Below, in pieces: positions 23,296 to 34,836 of a stretch of 64,000 nucleotides of DNA. Source of the stretch: Cytidiella melzeri (lineage: Eukaryota > Basidiomycota > Agaricomycetes > Polyporales > Irpicaceae); assembly GCA_022592445.1 (NCBI GenBank), contig JABYQR010000186.1, positions 24,398-88,397 on the forward strand, read 5' to 3'. Below the pieces are notes generated by a model that did no database searches, was not told where the DNA came from, and saw only the letters and a program-made list of their open reading frames with translations. The position numbers and the translations under genes are program-made. Position 1 is the stretch's first letter, and each line of letters begins with the position of its first letter.

Positions 23296-24306
23296 TCAGG
23301 CGAATGTATTCGGGGGGAAGATCATCGGCCCAGCGACCTCTGCACGTTTCTCCTTCCCGCAGAGTAGCTCGACGAGAGTCAAAGCAAAGAGAAAAGTGGT
23401 ACCTGGAACGCAGCTCAGCTATGATTACGTCCCCGTGTGAGGACGACTTACCAGGCCCGCGGCTGCAATCTCATGTTCTCAGTCATGACACAGGACCAAT
23501 CCGTGGCGGCTTACCTTGTTACTAGCTTTCCGGATACGACCACAGGGTCTTCAGAGTATTCAAAGTCTGTGACGTTGATCTATCGTTCGTAAAGAGAACA
23601 TGACCAAATGACTGCCATTGCCGCACCGTTGTCAAGTTGGGCTTTCACGCTCGGATGAGACGTCAGCGGCTGCCTGGCAAGTCCAGAAGTCAACGCAGTC
23701 AAGACCCCTTGAAAAAAACAAAAACACTCAGTCAGTCAGTCGAGGCGACGAGCTCGAAGCATGAAAGAAACAGCAAAAAAAAAGTAAAACGATTTACCAG
23801 CGCAGATCATACCGACGTATTTGTCCTTTTCGAGAAACTGTCGAACGGCGTGTTGAACGTGCGAGCTTTGCGACAACCGTTCTGCTCCTTTGGCACCTCC
23901 AGGGATGACCAGGAGATTAAACTTGTCCTGTGAAAGGGTATAATTCGATCGTGTTCCTCTTCACCATCATGTTGCATTTTCTTTTTTCTTTTTTCCCGAC
24001 AGACGGGGATATGGGGGCGTGGATGCTTACCGGGGTGACGACCTCAGGCGAAAAGAACACGTCTGGTCGGATGAGAACCCCACGAGAGCATTTCACGAGC
24101 TCTGGGAGACCGGGTTTGCTAATGCTAATATGTTCGTAGTTTGAGACGCATACTGAGCGACAGTCTACTCCGGCTCTTGTGAGTGTGTCCCAGGTGATGG
24201 TACTGTTTTATCGATGAGCATTGAGCTCGAGCTCTGGTCATGGTCGCAACACTTACTACTCCATCTCTTCTGTCCCTTCTGCAATCAAAATGGCTGCTTT
24301 CAACAT
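23296..24306 (-). CDS. DJ-1/PfpI family protein
   Basis: Seven exons give about 200 aa. N terminus MLKAAILIAEGTEEMEY carries the conserved acidic residue near 13-14. TWDTLTRAGVDCRSVCV follows, then the central sheet DKFNLLVIPGGAKGAERL and the nucleophile elbow GMICAG (Cys116). SGLARQPLTSHPSVKAQL has the conserved His135. The end reads FEYSEDPVVVSGKLVTSRGP, then TFLFALTLVELLCGKEK. The Glu/Cys/His set therefore fits DJ-1/PARK7 proteins, which act as glyoxalase III/deglycase-like or redox-sensing enzymes. The 11-nt exon 23452..23462 encodes RGP. An apparent TAG inside the exon-4 region lies within an intron by my model. Plausibly part of a small stress-handling pair with the neighbouring nitronate monooxygenase, but that is inference from position only. 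Confidence 0.88.
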
Positions 24307-24513
24307 GATTACGCCTCTGCTGTGTTCAAACTTTGGTTGGTACAGTCGGGAAATTGGTCAGTAGAGCAAGTGTTATCATGCGTACATTAAGGTTAGGTCA
24401 ATGACGTCAACCAGCATCGCACAATATTATAACTGTAGAGTAGAGTACACAGTAGTAGTGTCCGAATGCAACCACCAATGTTTTGTCCCTCCCCGGCAAC
24501 GCTGCCTCTCTAA

Positions 24514-25940
24514 CTATTTGCGCTCAGAAAACGACTCTACGCTGCGCCCGTCTGCGACAGCCTCGGTCTCTGACTTTATACTGATTTTGATGTGTTGCAT
24601 CGGATGAGACCTGGTGCTTTCGCCGATGCCGGGCGTGACGGACGGGTGCACCTCGGACGAGCGTCCTACGTTGCTCATCGTTTCTGACGAGCGGAACGCG
24701 ATACGGATGGTGATCGCGTTGAACGTGATACCCTAAACACACACAAGAAAGAAACATCAGTGTTGGGAGAAAAAATAAATAAATAAAAAACAAGGACCAA
24801 AGAAATAAAACAGTGTAAGACGTACGACAAGGGGAGTTACGATCTCGAGGAGGATGTACTGAGCGTTGAGGTTGATGGCATACATAACCAACAGAATGAA
24901 CTCTGTCAGGAGCTGCAGCGCGGCGGACTCGACGAGGATGCGAACGACGGGGAACAGACCTCCACCGCCGTCCGCCCGGTACCTCTTTGTCCGTCTGTCA
25001 GTTTGCCAGATGCGGAAAGCCATGAGGGTGGTAGTGAGGAAGGATTGGATGAAGGACACGGCGTAAAAAGTCGATATCCAGGAGAGGAGTCGAGGGTCGA
25101 ACACCGTCGAACCTGTAATCTCGCTCGGGTACAGACCGCACACTGCGTATCCGGAAACTGCAAAAAAAAAGTGCCCAGATTGTGGTTGGTTTCAGTGTTG
25201 TTGTTTGTAGGCTGGTATATAAAAGAAAAGGGAAAGGGAAAGAAGGAATATATTGGATACGTACTCATGCCTACTATGAGCAGAACGGAAGGGAGAAGAA
25301 CCGCCTTCCAGTTACGACCCCATATCACGTATGTTCTGTAAATCTAGAGAGCACATTGTGTCGGTACATCCCTTCTCGTGGCTGGACGACATGACATGAT
25401 GGTAACTCACGGCTACCGCATCTCCCAGCATCTCCTGGGTAGCATAGATGGTGTCTTTGAACACATGATGCCACGGAGCGAGCGCACCAATCCATGCCGC
25501 AGGGCCTCCAGGGTCACTTCTGTGAACAACGTAGCCCTGAATCATACGGTAGCAGTTCATGGCTAGAGAGTTCAACAAGTAAGAACGCCTTGGAATATGT
25601 TACGACAGACGATGTCTTACTCACATACGTGGATGGCGGACAGTATGAACATGACGATACCGATGTAAAACATGATCTTGCTGTGGCCATCTTGGTGCCT
25701 TCGGAGCGTGACGTTGATGTACAAGGACGCAAGGAAAAGGCAGAGTAGGAAGCCTAGTAGTAGTCGGTAGCGTCGATATTGCCAGATTTAGATGAAAAAA
25801 AAAGCTGTCACGAACCAAATACGACCGCCTGTAGAGCACACAGGTGAGATTTTGCGTCGAATAGAGCAGGACAGACCGAGCGTTACCTCAAGCCAGATGG
25901 ACACGATAAATACCGTGTCGAGATCTAATTGGTAAAGCAT
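24514..25940 (-). CDS. Seven-transmembrane protein of agaricomycete-expanded type
   Basis: A multi-exon gene of about 320 aa. It starts MLYQLDLDTVFIVSIWLE and, over GT..AG junctions, gives hydrophobic segments FGFLLCLFLASLYI, MFYIGIVMFILSAIHV, the loop HHVFKDTIYATQEMLGDAVA, IYRTYVIWGRNWKAVLLPS, STFYAVSFIQSFLTTTLMAF, ALQLLTEFILLVMYAINLNA and QYILLEIVTPLVGITFNAIT. The tail is Ser/Thr/Glu-rich and ends SERK. The RxxVIWGRNW and ILLEIVTPLVGITFxxIxxR patterns are ones I associate with a large agaricomycete family of unknown 7TM proteins, often compared with GPCRs but without demonstrated ligand or G-protein coupling. The stop is at 24514..24516. Confidence 0.82.
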
Positions 25941-27208
25941 GGCAAACGAGTGTACGCGGTCGGTGAGGGTGGGCAAGCGCTGTTTTGTTTCTGTGAGGGT
26001 CAACGTGAAGAAGCCGACACTGCGCCGCTCCTCCTCAAGTGTCCTGGGTAGCCTGAAGAAGCAAGGCAACGAGGAGGGCAACAGAGAGCGAGAGAGAGAG
26101 AGAGTTGGAGGGGAGAAAAATTCGAAAAGCGCGAGGATCTGCTCGACTATAAACATGAACATTCGCCTGTACGGCATTCATGGTTCTCACCATTCGGTTA
26201 TCAACTGTGCAACAACTGGTGACCCTGTTTGCAATCTGTTTAAATCTGGGGGATCCCGGCGGATGAACTGCTGAGCGTCCCCATCACGACGTGTAGCCAA
26301 AATACAAAGGCGCAGCCATTTGGAGGTCGCGTTTTGCGTTTTGGTTACCGTTTTGCCTGGAAAAAGGTGCACTGAGGGATGGTTTGGACTGCCAGCGACG
26401 CCTGGACTAGCAAGCAAGCTGGAAGACGGAGATGACCTCCATCCTCGTGCTTGTGGTGCACAAACCATTGGCTGTGTTCGTAAAACGCGGTTAGATTCGG
26501 TGATACTAAGCTATAGAGAAGAACCGACGTCGCACAGGTTCAAGTTTGACTTCGGAAATATCGGTAGCCAACGTTAGATGCGGATGTAGTATGTATGTAC
26601 GAACTTGTCGAGGTACAACGTCCAGAGTGACAGAGACTAACTGCAACGGTTTTCGTAAGCGCAGTAGATTCAGACTGACACCCGTGTACGATATGTCGCC
26701 GTGCCGCATATATATACTCAGCGAGCCTATCGCCGCTGCTGGCAACGCTAAATGTCGCGGAGAACTGCAGAATGATGCAGATTCAAATGAGCGTTGATAC
26801 TACACTCCCAAGCGAATGCGATGTCGGGCGGATATGAGCGCGGGGTATGTCGTCGCGGCGACGAAAGGAGGGAATGTGGCGGTCTGAGGGATGGGCGTGC
26901 AACGAAAAAAATAAATATCACTGAGATGGGTGTGAAACGTCGCTCCGACAACCAGCCCATCATATAATCTGTCTATAGCCAGTTTATCTAGACCAGCAAT
27001 AATGGACATCCAGCGTACATAATTATCAGGATATGCACAGTTCAACTATCTGACCACCATATTATGTGTGATTGAACATGCACAGTGCGAGCAGAAGCCG
27101 CGAGAGACTCGGGCAATAGACATATTGATCTCACTTTGCTTGAGCTGGGATGGACAGCGCGGAACGAACAAATGACATATTCAAAACAACAACAACGTGT
27201 AGATACAG
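25941..27208. other. Gene-poor stretch
   Basis: About 1.27 kb upstream of the 7TM gene. It has A/T-rich and (GA)n tracts (26087..26103) and several short frames with no family features. It probably contains the 7TM promoter and the 3' UTR of the gene to the right. Confidence 0.45.
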
Positions 27209-27964
27209 CTAATTTAAAGTACAGTCATACAACGCGAGCTGCCCCTGTAGTTCCGTCCAAATATCCCTGCGAATCTCCTCGCGCGTACGTGTAGCTACAG
27301 TTTCAGGTAGGAGTTTCTGTGCTGGGCCAGGGGCACGCTTCGGCTTGAAGCGCGCCATCCAGGAGTCGAGGAAACTGCCTTCGAAAGGAATGCTGGTGTT
27401 CCAATCAGGCCAGTTGGAGCCAGCAGGAAACTCGGGATAGGTGCCGACGAACGCCATCCAGTACAGCGAAACACCCCACGACCACTGGGGATGTGTCCGG
27501 TCCAAGACGGTCGTGAGGAGCCAACGCTCGACGCCGTTGAGGAGCGATTCCCAGGATGCGAACGACTCGCAGTTGAAATGCTTGAGGGTGGTTGCGAACG
27601 TAAGCGGGTAGTCGGTCTCCTGTGCTGAACGTGTGAGGTACATGTCGCTCGACGCAAAGTGCGATGTACTTACTGGTGGGAGGGTGACCGCAAAGTCATA
27701 ATCCGCCTCTTCGCCTTTCACCTTTGCGGGGCGCACTGTCGCCGTGAGGAAAGCAGCAGCCTCAGGAGGCACTGCAACTGTTACTGTGAGGGGCTGTGAG
27801 AATGTCAGTGATTGAGCAAAGCGTGAGTATCGCAGAGGGCTTACCACAGAGTCCAATGCGCGCGATAAGCCGTGGATTTCGATCCACAAGGGAACACGGC
27901 GGAAGTCGTCAGCCCCTTCGCCGTGTTGGGGCGGTCCAGCATTGACCATGAGAACGGTCGCCAT
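27209..27964 (-). CDS. Conserved basidiomycete protein of unknown function
   Basis: Three exons (27964..27845, 27793..27674, 27619..27209) give 216 aa; both intron removals keep frame, though the frame also reads through them. The N terminus (PLWIEIHGLSRALDS) is followed by PLTVTVAVPPEAAAFLTATV and YDFAVTLPP. The second half is aromatic-rich: HFNCESFASWESLLNGVERW, HPQWSWGVSLYWMAFVGTYP. It closes with a helical TREEIRRDIWTELQGQLALY. I recognise no catalytic motif, signal peptide or membrane segment. Codon use and junctions support a real gene. Confidence 0.6.
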   Translation of the reverse strand: MATVLMVNAGPPQHGEGADDFRRVPLWIEIHGLSRALDSVVSPLRYSRFAQSLTFSQPLTVTVAVPPEAAAFLTATVRPAKVKGEEADYDFAVTLPPVSTSHFASSDMYLTRSAQETDYPLTFATTLKHFNCESFASWESLLNGVERWLLTTVLDRTHPQWSWGVSLYWMAFVGTYPEFPAGSNWPDWNTSIPFEGSFLDSWMARFKPKRAPGPAQKLLPETVATRTREEIRRDIWTELQGQLALYDCTLN

Positions 27965-28241
27965 GGTCGAGGAGGAGGAGAGTGGGAGATGTGGAGAGGG
28001 CTGGCAACGCTGAGCAAAACGTTGACAGAGGGGAGAAAGCCAACGCCAAGGGAGTTCGCACGGTCACGTGCGCTTCTCCGTCGATCTCAAACGCATCGAT
28101 GGGCTCGTACAGTCCTCTCCTTTCTCTACGACGTGTGCACGAAGCTTGAGACACATTGCAAAAGGTGAGTAAAACAGTCTTGTATTGCACAATCTGACCC
28201 AACTTACGTTGTGATTGTGCTACCTTTGCTCATCAGTCAGC

Positions 28242-31200
28242 ATGTCCGCAAATACTCCAGCTTATGGCTTAGACCCTACAGGTGCGTACTTGAGATTGGC
28301 TCTGTTTCTCTACACACGTCAATAATTTCTACACAGTGTGGTCTATAGGCCCCAAGGACCAAGTGACGTGCTTATTGTGTCCGAGCCCCACAAATGGTCT
28401 TCCACTCACAATGGCACGCCGCTACGCTCAGGGCCATGAATCTACAGCCCGGCATCAGCAGCGCCTCCAGTACCGTCAGCAGCTACAAGAGGCCAACATG
28501 GAGCGCGCGAAGCTGCAAGATACAGAACTACAGAGGCAAGAAATGCAAGGAATTGAGGAGTCTTCAGACACATTCCAGGAGGAAGAGCACCTGGTGGACA
28601 CGTCTCAAGATCCAGTCCCATTCGGTGAGCTCTGGCAACCCCAAAGTCGTGAGCACAGTGTTGGCGTGTTAGAGGTGAATGAGGAGGAGGGGGAGGGGGA
28701 GGAGGAGGAGGAGGAGGAGGAATTTGCTGCTGATAGTGCTGAGCGCGATGAGACATTGGATGCGGACTATGAGCTGTTTGAGGATGATTTGCAAGATGAG
28801 CACGTAGGCAGCGCTATTGAGCAGGATACCATAGGAGAAGATGAGCCGTCCTATCTAGGTATGAGGTATTACATGATGAAAATGTCCTGCTGACAATTCA
28901 TCATAGGCATACCAGCGTTTTCACACTCAAGTCAGCCATCTGCTCAGGATTCATCGTTCTTTCCATGGCCGTCCAAGTCAGTAAGTATGAGTGAGATCCT
29001 ACGGTCAGATAGCTACTAATTTCCATCAGCTCTTTCTCACAGACCTCTTGTTAACATCTCCGCGTCTGCGGTTCTCGGATGCACAAATCAGTGCAATGCT
29101 TAGATGGGCCAAGGCATTACACGCACGTGACGTTCCGACCTTGTACGCTATCAAGAAAATGCGCCAGGACCTCCGTCGTCTGGTTGGAGATCCCACAAAG
29201 AAGGTTGTAAGTCCTAGTGGCAATATCTTCTACATCAATGATATTGGGGCTGCGGTTGCAAAGGTACGGATTGTATATCTTGTAATCAAATCTCAATCTG
29301 AACCTGTTTTAGGATTACGCAAATCCTTTGACTCGATTTGCAATGTCCGACTTTCCTGAAGACCGTGGAGGATATATGTCTGAAGCACAGCATGGTTTCA
29401 AGATGCTTCGCGATGGCCCTGAAGGCATTGTCACGCCTGCTGTAAGGGTTGAAGGAAAGATCTTTTTCACTCAGGAGCTGCTTCAGCGATCCGACACGTC
29501 CTATTTTATACCGGAGCGGTTCTTTGTGGATTGTTGTAGTTCACGACGAGACCCAATCCCAACTGCTGGAGGCACACCAGAGACACTTACAGCATTAGGC
29601 CGTAGCGTTTCTTGGACTGAGGTAAGGTACATCTTCAATTGGATGTATTTTTGCTCACTGGTTGATTAAATATAGCGTGGTTTTGTTGTGAGCAACCGAC
29701 AGATGCTATGTCCTGTGGCTACCTTCAAGGTTCCCTTTGACAACTTGTATGGGTCATATCCTGAACATGTCCAGCTGTTCTCTGGTATGTCTCAATAAAC
29801 CCACTTAGTGACTTTCTCACTTAACTTAATTTGCACAGATGAGTCTCGGAAATACGCCGAAAAAATGCCAAATCCCATTCGACAACTTGCCAAGGGCAGG
29901 ATGTGCTACGCTGTCCCAGTCATTGTGTTCATCGATGATGTTTCTGGCAATGTTTCAAAGCAGTGGAACAAGCATCATGTTGTCTACGCCTCTAACGCAA
30001 ACTTGCCACGGGAGATGATAGAAAAGGAATTCTCGGTCAAGTTTGTCTCATCGTCACCACATGCGTCTCCAATAGAGCTTGCAAAGGCTGTCTGTGACTC
30101 CATAAAGTAAGTACAGTCCTGAATTCTGCTGCAGAAAAATTATACTGGTACTTTTTACTTACTTCTCAAATAGTTCAGCAGCCCAGAATGGTGTTGAGGC
30201 CTGGGACTGCAAGTATGACGAAGAGGTTTTGTTGCTTCCATATGGCTTTTTTTTTGGTGGCGACAATCCCATGCAAGCAGAGGAATGCAGTCACAACGGG
30301 CTTGGTTGTAATCTCTTTTGCCGAACTTGCAAAGTTGGTGGTACCAAGGCTCATAAAGCCTCAGAAGAAGGCTTTCTTGAGTTATTCTCTGTATGTTTCT
30401 TTCTCTCTATTTTCTTTTCAAGAGTCAAGGTTGGGAACCTGATTTTTTGTGCTACTGTAGGAAGGCCCACTTCGAACACCACATGAAACAGACGCAGAAA
30501 TTCGAAGACAGCTCAGCATGTCTGTTCTCCCTGGAGCTCAGAGCAAGGTTGACAGCGCACGTCAGGCCACTGGTGTTTGGGACTCAGGACTTCACAGCAT
30601 CATTCATACCTTGATTGAGATGGGTAAACAGCTTCGGAAGGCACGGCCAGACAATTCCCAGGCATCTGAGGATGCAATACGAAAGCAGCTTGAGACAGAG
30701 CTAGATCGCCTACTTCAGCCACATTCCGTGGATGACTGGATTAACCCATTGCTTGGACTAGCCGGTCAGTTTCCACAATATTCATGTTACCATTGATCTC
30801 ATATATCATTCAAGGAGTTAACATTCACATGGATACACCTACTGAGATACTACACACAGTGCTGCTAGGTGTTGTCAAGTACTTCTGGGGCCAGACTGTT
30901 CATATCATCGAAAAAGCAAAGTCGCTTGCTTTACTTGAAGCACGAATGGAGTCACTCGCGGTGCATGGCCTCAATCTCCCTGCGTTTGTTCCAGCATACA
31001 TCTGCCATTACCGTGGGGGTCTTATTGGAAAGCATTTCAAGAGCCTTGCTCAAGTAATGCCATTCCTCATTCATGACCTAGTTCCTCAGGATGTACTTGA
31101 TGGATGGAATGTGATTGGAGAACTGGTTGTTCTTCTCTGGCATACAAGTATTGAGGACCGAGAAGTATACTTGGCATGTTTCATTTTATTTTATGGTGTT

Positions 31201-33056
31201 GCACTATCTCATTGCTGCTGTAGGCCCATCTATCTAGGACCATTCAAGACCTTCTCAATATCACTGCAAAATGTGCACCGAGCATTCTCATCACCAAGCC
31301 AAAATTCCACTTCCTAGTCCATCTTCCAGCATACATCCGCCGTTTTGGCCCTGCCATTCTCTTTTCGACAGAACGCTATGAGAGCTTCAACCACGTATTC
31401 CGGCTTTCATGCATCCACAGCAATCGGCAATCACCCAGTCACGACTCCTGTAAGACCTTTGCTGCACAGGACGCTGTCAAGCATGTGGCCCTTGGTGGAT
31501 TCTGGTATGATGCCGAGAAGAAGACTTGGAGATCTGCAGGTCATGGAGTCCGGGACTACATGAGGGATCATCCAGAAGAGAAAGCACACCTGGGTTATAA
31601 AGAAACCAAGCCTGTTATTTCTGGTATGATTCTGAAGATGCTACACTATCTCTGTGACTATACTGATAATTATGCTAGGATCTGCACACCTACCCAAGTC
31701 ACAGCAGAGACATTCGATGTCTGTTACATGGGCACAAACATACTCCTCAACAGTCACTAGCAGCTCACCCTCAGCTCAACTTGCTGCCCATGGACTGGAC
31801 ACACGACGCTACTTCAAGGTTGAGTCTATGACTCTCATCAACGGCGATAAAGCTGTCACTGGGAAAGATATTCTTGTTAAGTATGGTGATAATCAGGTGA
31901 GCTATCTTAGTTTTGGTAAATGTTTCACTATTATTGAATCTTCTCCTGCTCTTAGTACAAGTTTGCACGTGTTATTGAGATGCTGGTGCCACTGGAAAAT
32001 GTCTCCCAAGTTTCTCACATCTCTGTTCAGCTGTTCAAGATAGAGGACACACGACATGAGAAGCTTCGAGTCCCTCGACTGACCTTGACACAAGACACTG
32101 CCCTTCTCACACTCCAGGTATGTTGAACTCAATTGTACAGCTGTATGTGCTCAGTCAGGGATTATTGCAGGACATCATATGTGCAGTCAATACCCAGCAC
32201 AATTGCACAGACTCGGACTCCCAATGCATAGGAGTGACATTGCATCCTACTCGGCAAGAACGCACCTTCACAGAGCATCGTACCAAGCAAATTGCTCAGC
32301 ATGCAGAGACACCTCACTTCTTACTCAATATCTACTCAATTCACAACTACGAGCAGATTGCTAAAGCTCTTCCTTCATCGCTACGACGGGCTGAGCCAGT
32401 TATCCCTGACACAGCAGTTTTAGAAGTGCGGAAAGCAGCTGTGAAGCACATGGGAGCTCGAAAAGCTGCATCAAAAGCTGCACTTCCACCTTCCAGCACC
32501 ACAAGGATCACAACACCGATCACTCCAGCCGCGTTCAATGTGTCCAACGTCGTGACACAGCCTTTACCAGGTACCTACACTCCTTTTGCCTCTCAAGAGA
32601 GTGAAGCAAACAGGGGTAAGTGCCAGTGCGTAAGGGTACACCCATACACACACTAATAATTGTTTTCATGACATGCAGATAGCAGGGTTGTGACTGCACG
32701 ACCATTTGAAACACCCCAACGGAGCTCATCCAAACGAGGTGCAAAGCGCAAGGTAACAGAAATGGATGTGAGTTCCAGATCCTGCAATTATAGTGCATGC
32801 TCTCATTTTCTGTGGGCAGAAGCAAGCAGGCGGAGGTTTTCAAGCTAATCCAATCGCTTCCAGCTCTCAATCTCAACATCATGAGAGCTATACTGGTGCT
32901 GCATATGCTGATTCACAGTGGCAGCGTTCACTTTCTTGGCCAGCAGCACAGCCAGGTCCTCACATCTCTGAGTCCGGGGAATTACCCACTTCCCACCTGC
33001 ATTCATGCCCCCATCCCAATCTACATTCTCCTTTCCTCACCCAACACACACCATAA
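28242..33056 (+). CDS. Transposase-like agaricomycete protein, apparently intact
   Basis: More than a dozen exons join into one uninterrupted product of over 1,000 aa. Residues 25-53 form a C-X2-C-X18-H-X5-H finger (TCLLCPSPTN ... GHESTARH). A Glu-rich acidic tract follows (GAG run at about 28,680-28,722), then a conserved core: GNIFYINDIGAAVAKDYANP, QMLCPVATFKVPFDNLYGSY, a Cys cluster CSHNGLGCNLFCRTCKVGG, NIHMDTPTEILHTVLLGVVK, KFHFLVHLPAYIRRFGPAIL, ERYESFNHVFRLSCIHSNRQ. This family is abundant in mushroom genomes. The H.DTPTEILH..LLG and ERYESFN motifs resemble fungal cut-and-paste transposases (CACTA/Plavaka or KDZ groups), but I cannot fix the superfamily or place a DDE triad. No flanking terminal inverted repeats were seen, so it may be an immobilised or host-adopted copy. 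Confidence 0.6.
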
Positions 33057-33401
33057 ACACGCAAACACCATTTCCGCTGCCGCACCCGTCACACACCATT
33101 CAAGACATACCAATCAACCAGCAAACACACCCTTCAGGGCCTCCGGAGCCTCAATCCTTCAATCGCTTCTCGCGCTGGACCCATGCATCGCCGTTTGGGC
33201 CCAATAACGATAACAATAATATGTAATAATGTATTGTAGTTTAGAAATAGAGGCTCATGTTCACTTGTGTCTCTCGCAATCTCATTTCCTGTGGCCTCAT
33301 TGTTGACCAAACAAAGGTAAACATTGGTGCGCTTATATCGATTTGAGCGCTTGCCATGTTTCTCCAGGTCGCGCTGGTTGCTCGTCGCTCAACGCCCTTC
33401 G
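33057..33401. other. Gap between transposase-like gene and next gene
   Basis: About 345 bp, A/T-rich to 33240 (likely 3' UTR with an AATAATATGTAATAATG stretch at 33211) and then the promoter of the next gene. No gene is seen. Confidence 0.45.
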
Positions 33402-34836
33402 ATGAGTGTCTTCGACGACCTCTTCTGTGCTAACGAGCACCTGTCGCTCAATACCACCGCGGCCTCAAGCCTGTCTTTCCCTCCCCCGTCTCTAAGTTAT
33501 CATCCTGCCAGCACTAGCGAGACGGACGATGGACTCGACCACGTTCCACACCTTTCTCGATCGGATGGCACCGAATCCACCTCCTCGATCAGCACTGGCC
33601 CTTTCCCCGTTGGCTCTATCCGTCGTCGCCGCCGTGACAGCTCCCCCGATATGGGACCCGAACGCAAGAAGCAGGCGTTGTTGTTCGCGCGCAGCAGATG
33701 CTTAGAGTACCAACTCGAGGAGACCGCAGCTGACTATTTCAGCCAGGTAAGTGCTCACCTGTCGTGATACCATATTGCTTACCCATTCGCATCACAGCTC
33801 GATGCTGACCAGAGGAGCATTGAGACTTACATCCTTGTCAAGGCCCACTTCTTGTCGAAGACCACGGAAACGCTGCAGTCCAAGTCCTACAAGGTGCGTA
33901 TCGCTCACCATTGCGCACCAACTGACCAATTCTCAAGCACCTGCAGGCGCACGTTCAAGATCAGGTTTTGGTGGTGATGGTGACTCCGAATATCCCGGCC
34001 TACCTCAAGAACGCGGTCGATATTGTCATGGTGAGTCGCGCGATATGCTACATACGCTGGCACTGACCACATTCTAGAACTTCATCAAAGAGTCCCCCGA
34101 GTGGTTCAAGCTCGACCGTGCAACCCTGCACTCCATGGAGAAATGGAGGATCATTCGGACGACCGTCAGCAACGCGATGACCCGCCATCGTTCGGACATC
34201 AAAGCCATCGTAAGTTCACTCATTTGCTCTTCGACGCGCGCAATTTGGCACACACTGATCATTACTATCACACTACAGATCGCAGCCTCGCTCGTCTCGA
34301 GCACGGACAAACTCAAGCCCCGCACAGGGGCTCAGGACATTATCGCCATGGTCAACGAGATCGCGCCGGAGTACATCAATACCGACTGCTCTCACTACAC
34401 TCGCTTCGCCTTCCTTGTAAGTGTCACATCAGTACACTCCCTATTGCGCTAACCCCAACCTTCAGCGTCAGTGTTACCTCAAGCATCGCCAAGTTCAAGC
34501 CAACGCCACCGAAGGCACAAGCACCGCCGATGCACGCGCCAAAAAGGACGACAGCTTCTGGAAGTATGTCGACGACGAACTCCAGAAGGCAACCGTCCAG
34601 ACCAAGGCGAAGTCGACTTCCGATGCCCAGGCCGCGGCGCTGCTCAAGGAGTGAGTTCGCCCTGACTCTCGGGTAGTGCACTGGCATACTAACACCGCCT
34701 CAGGTACTTCGACCTGTGTCTCAAGGCTGACCTCCGCTTGTTCACCATCCGCGACGGAGCTCTTCCCTCTGGCCCTGCTGATCTTCTGCCAATTCAGCGC
34801 GCCGTCAGCAACTTCATGGCGTCTGTCGTGGTCTGA
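33402..34836 (+). CDS. Agaricomycete protein of unknown function
   Basis: Seven exons (33402..33746, 33798..33893, 33938..34030, 34078..34209, 34279..34416, 34466..34650, 34704..34836) give 373 aa in one frame. Residues 1-90 are Ser/Pro/Asp-rich and disordered with a basic patch (IRRRRRDSSPD). The rest is predicted helical and conserved-looking: QALLFARSRCLEYQLEETAA, HVQDQVLVVMVTPNIPAYLK, WFKLDRATLHSMEKWRIIRT, VSNAMTRHRSDIKAIIAASL, SFWKYVDDELQKA, YFDLCLKADLRLF. I know similar proteins as frequent multi-copy hypotheticals in mushrooms; no function is assigned. A DNA- or RNA-associated role is only a guess from the basic patch and helix content. Confidence 0.72.

Noticed and set aside
28160..33400. 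Terminal inverted repeats flanking the transposase-like gene
   Set aside because: Only a chance-level CAAAGGTA match was seen between the two flanks; no convincing TIR or target duplication.
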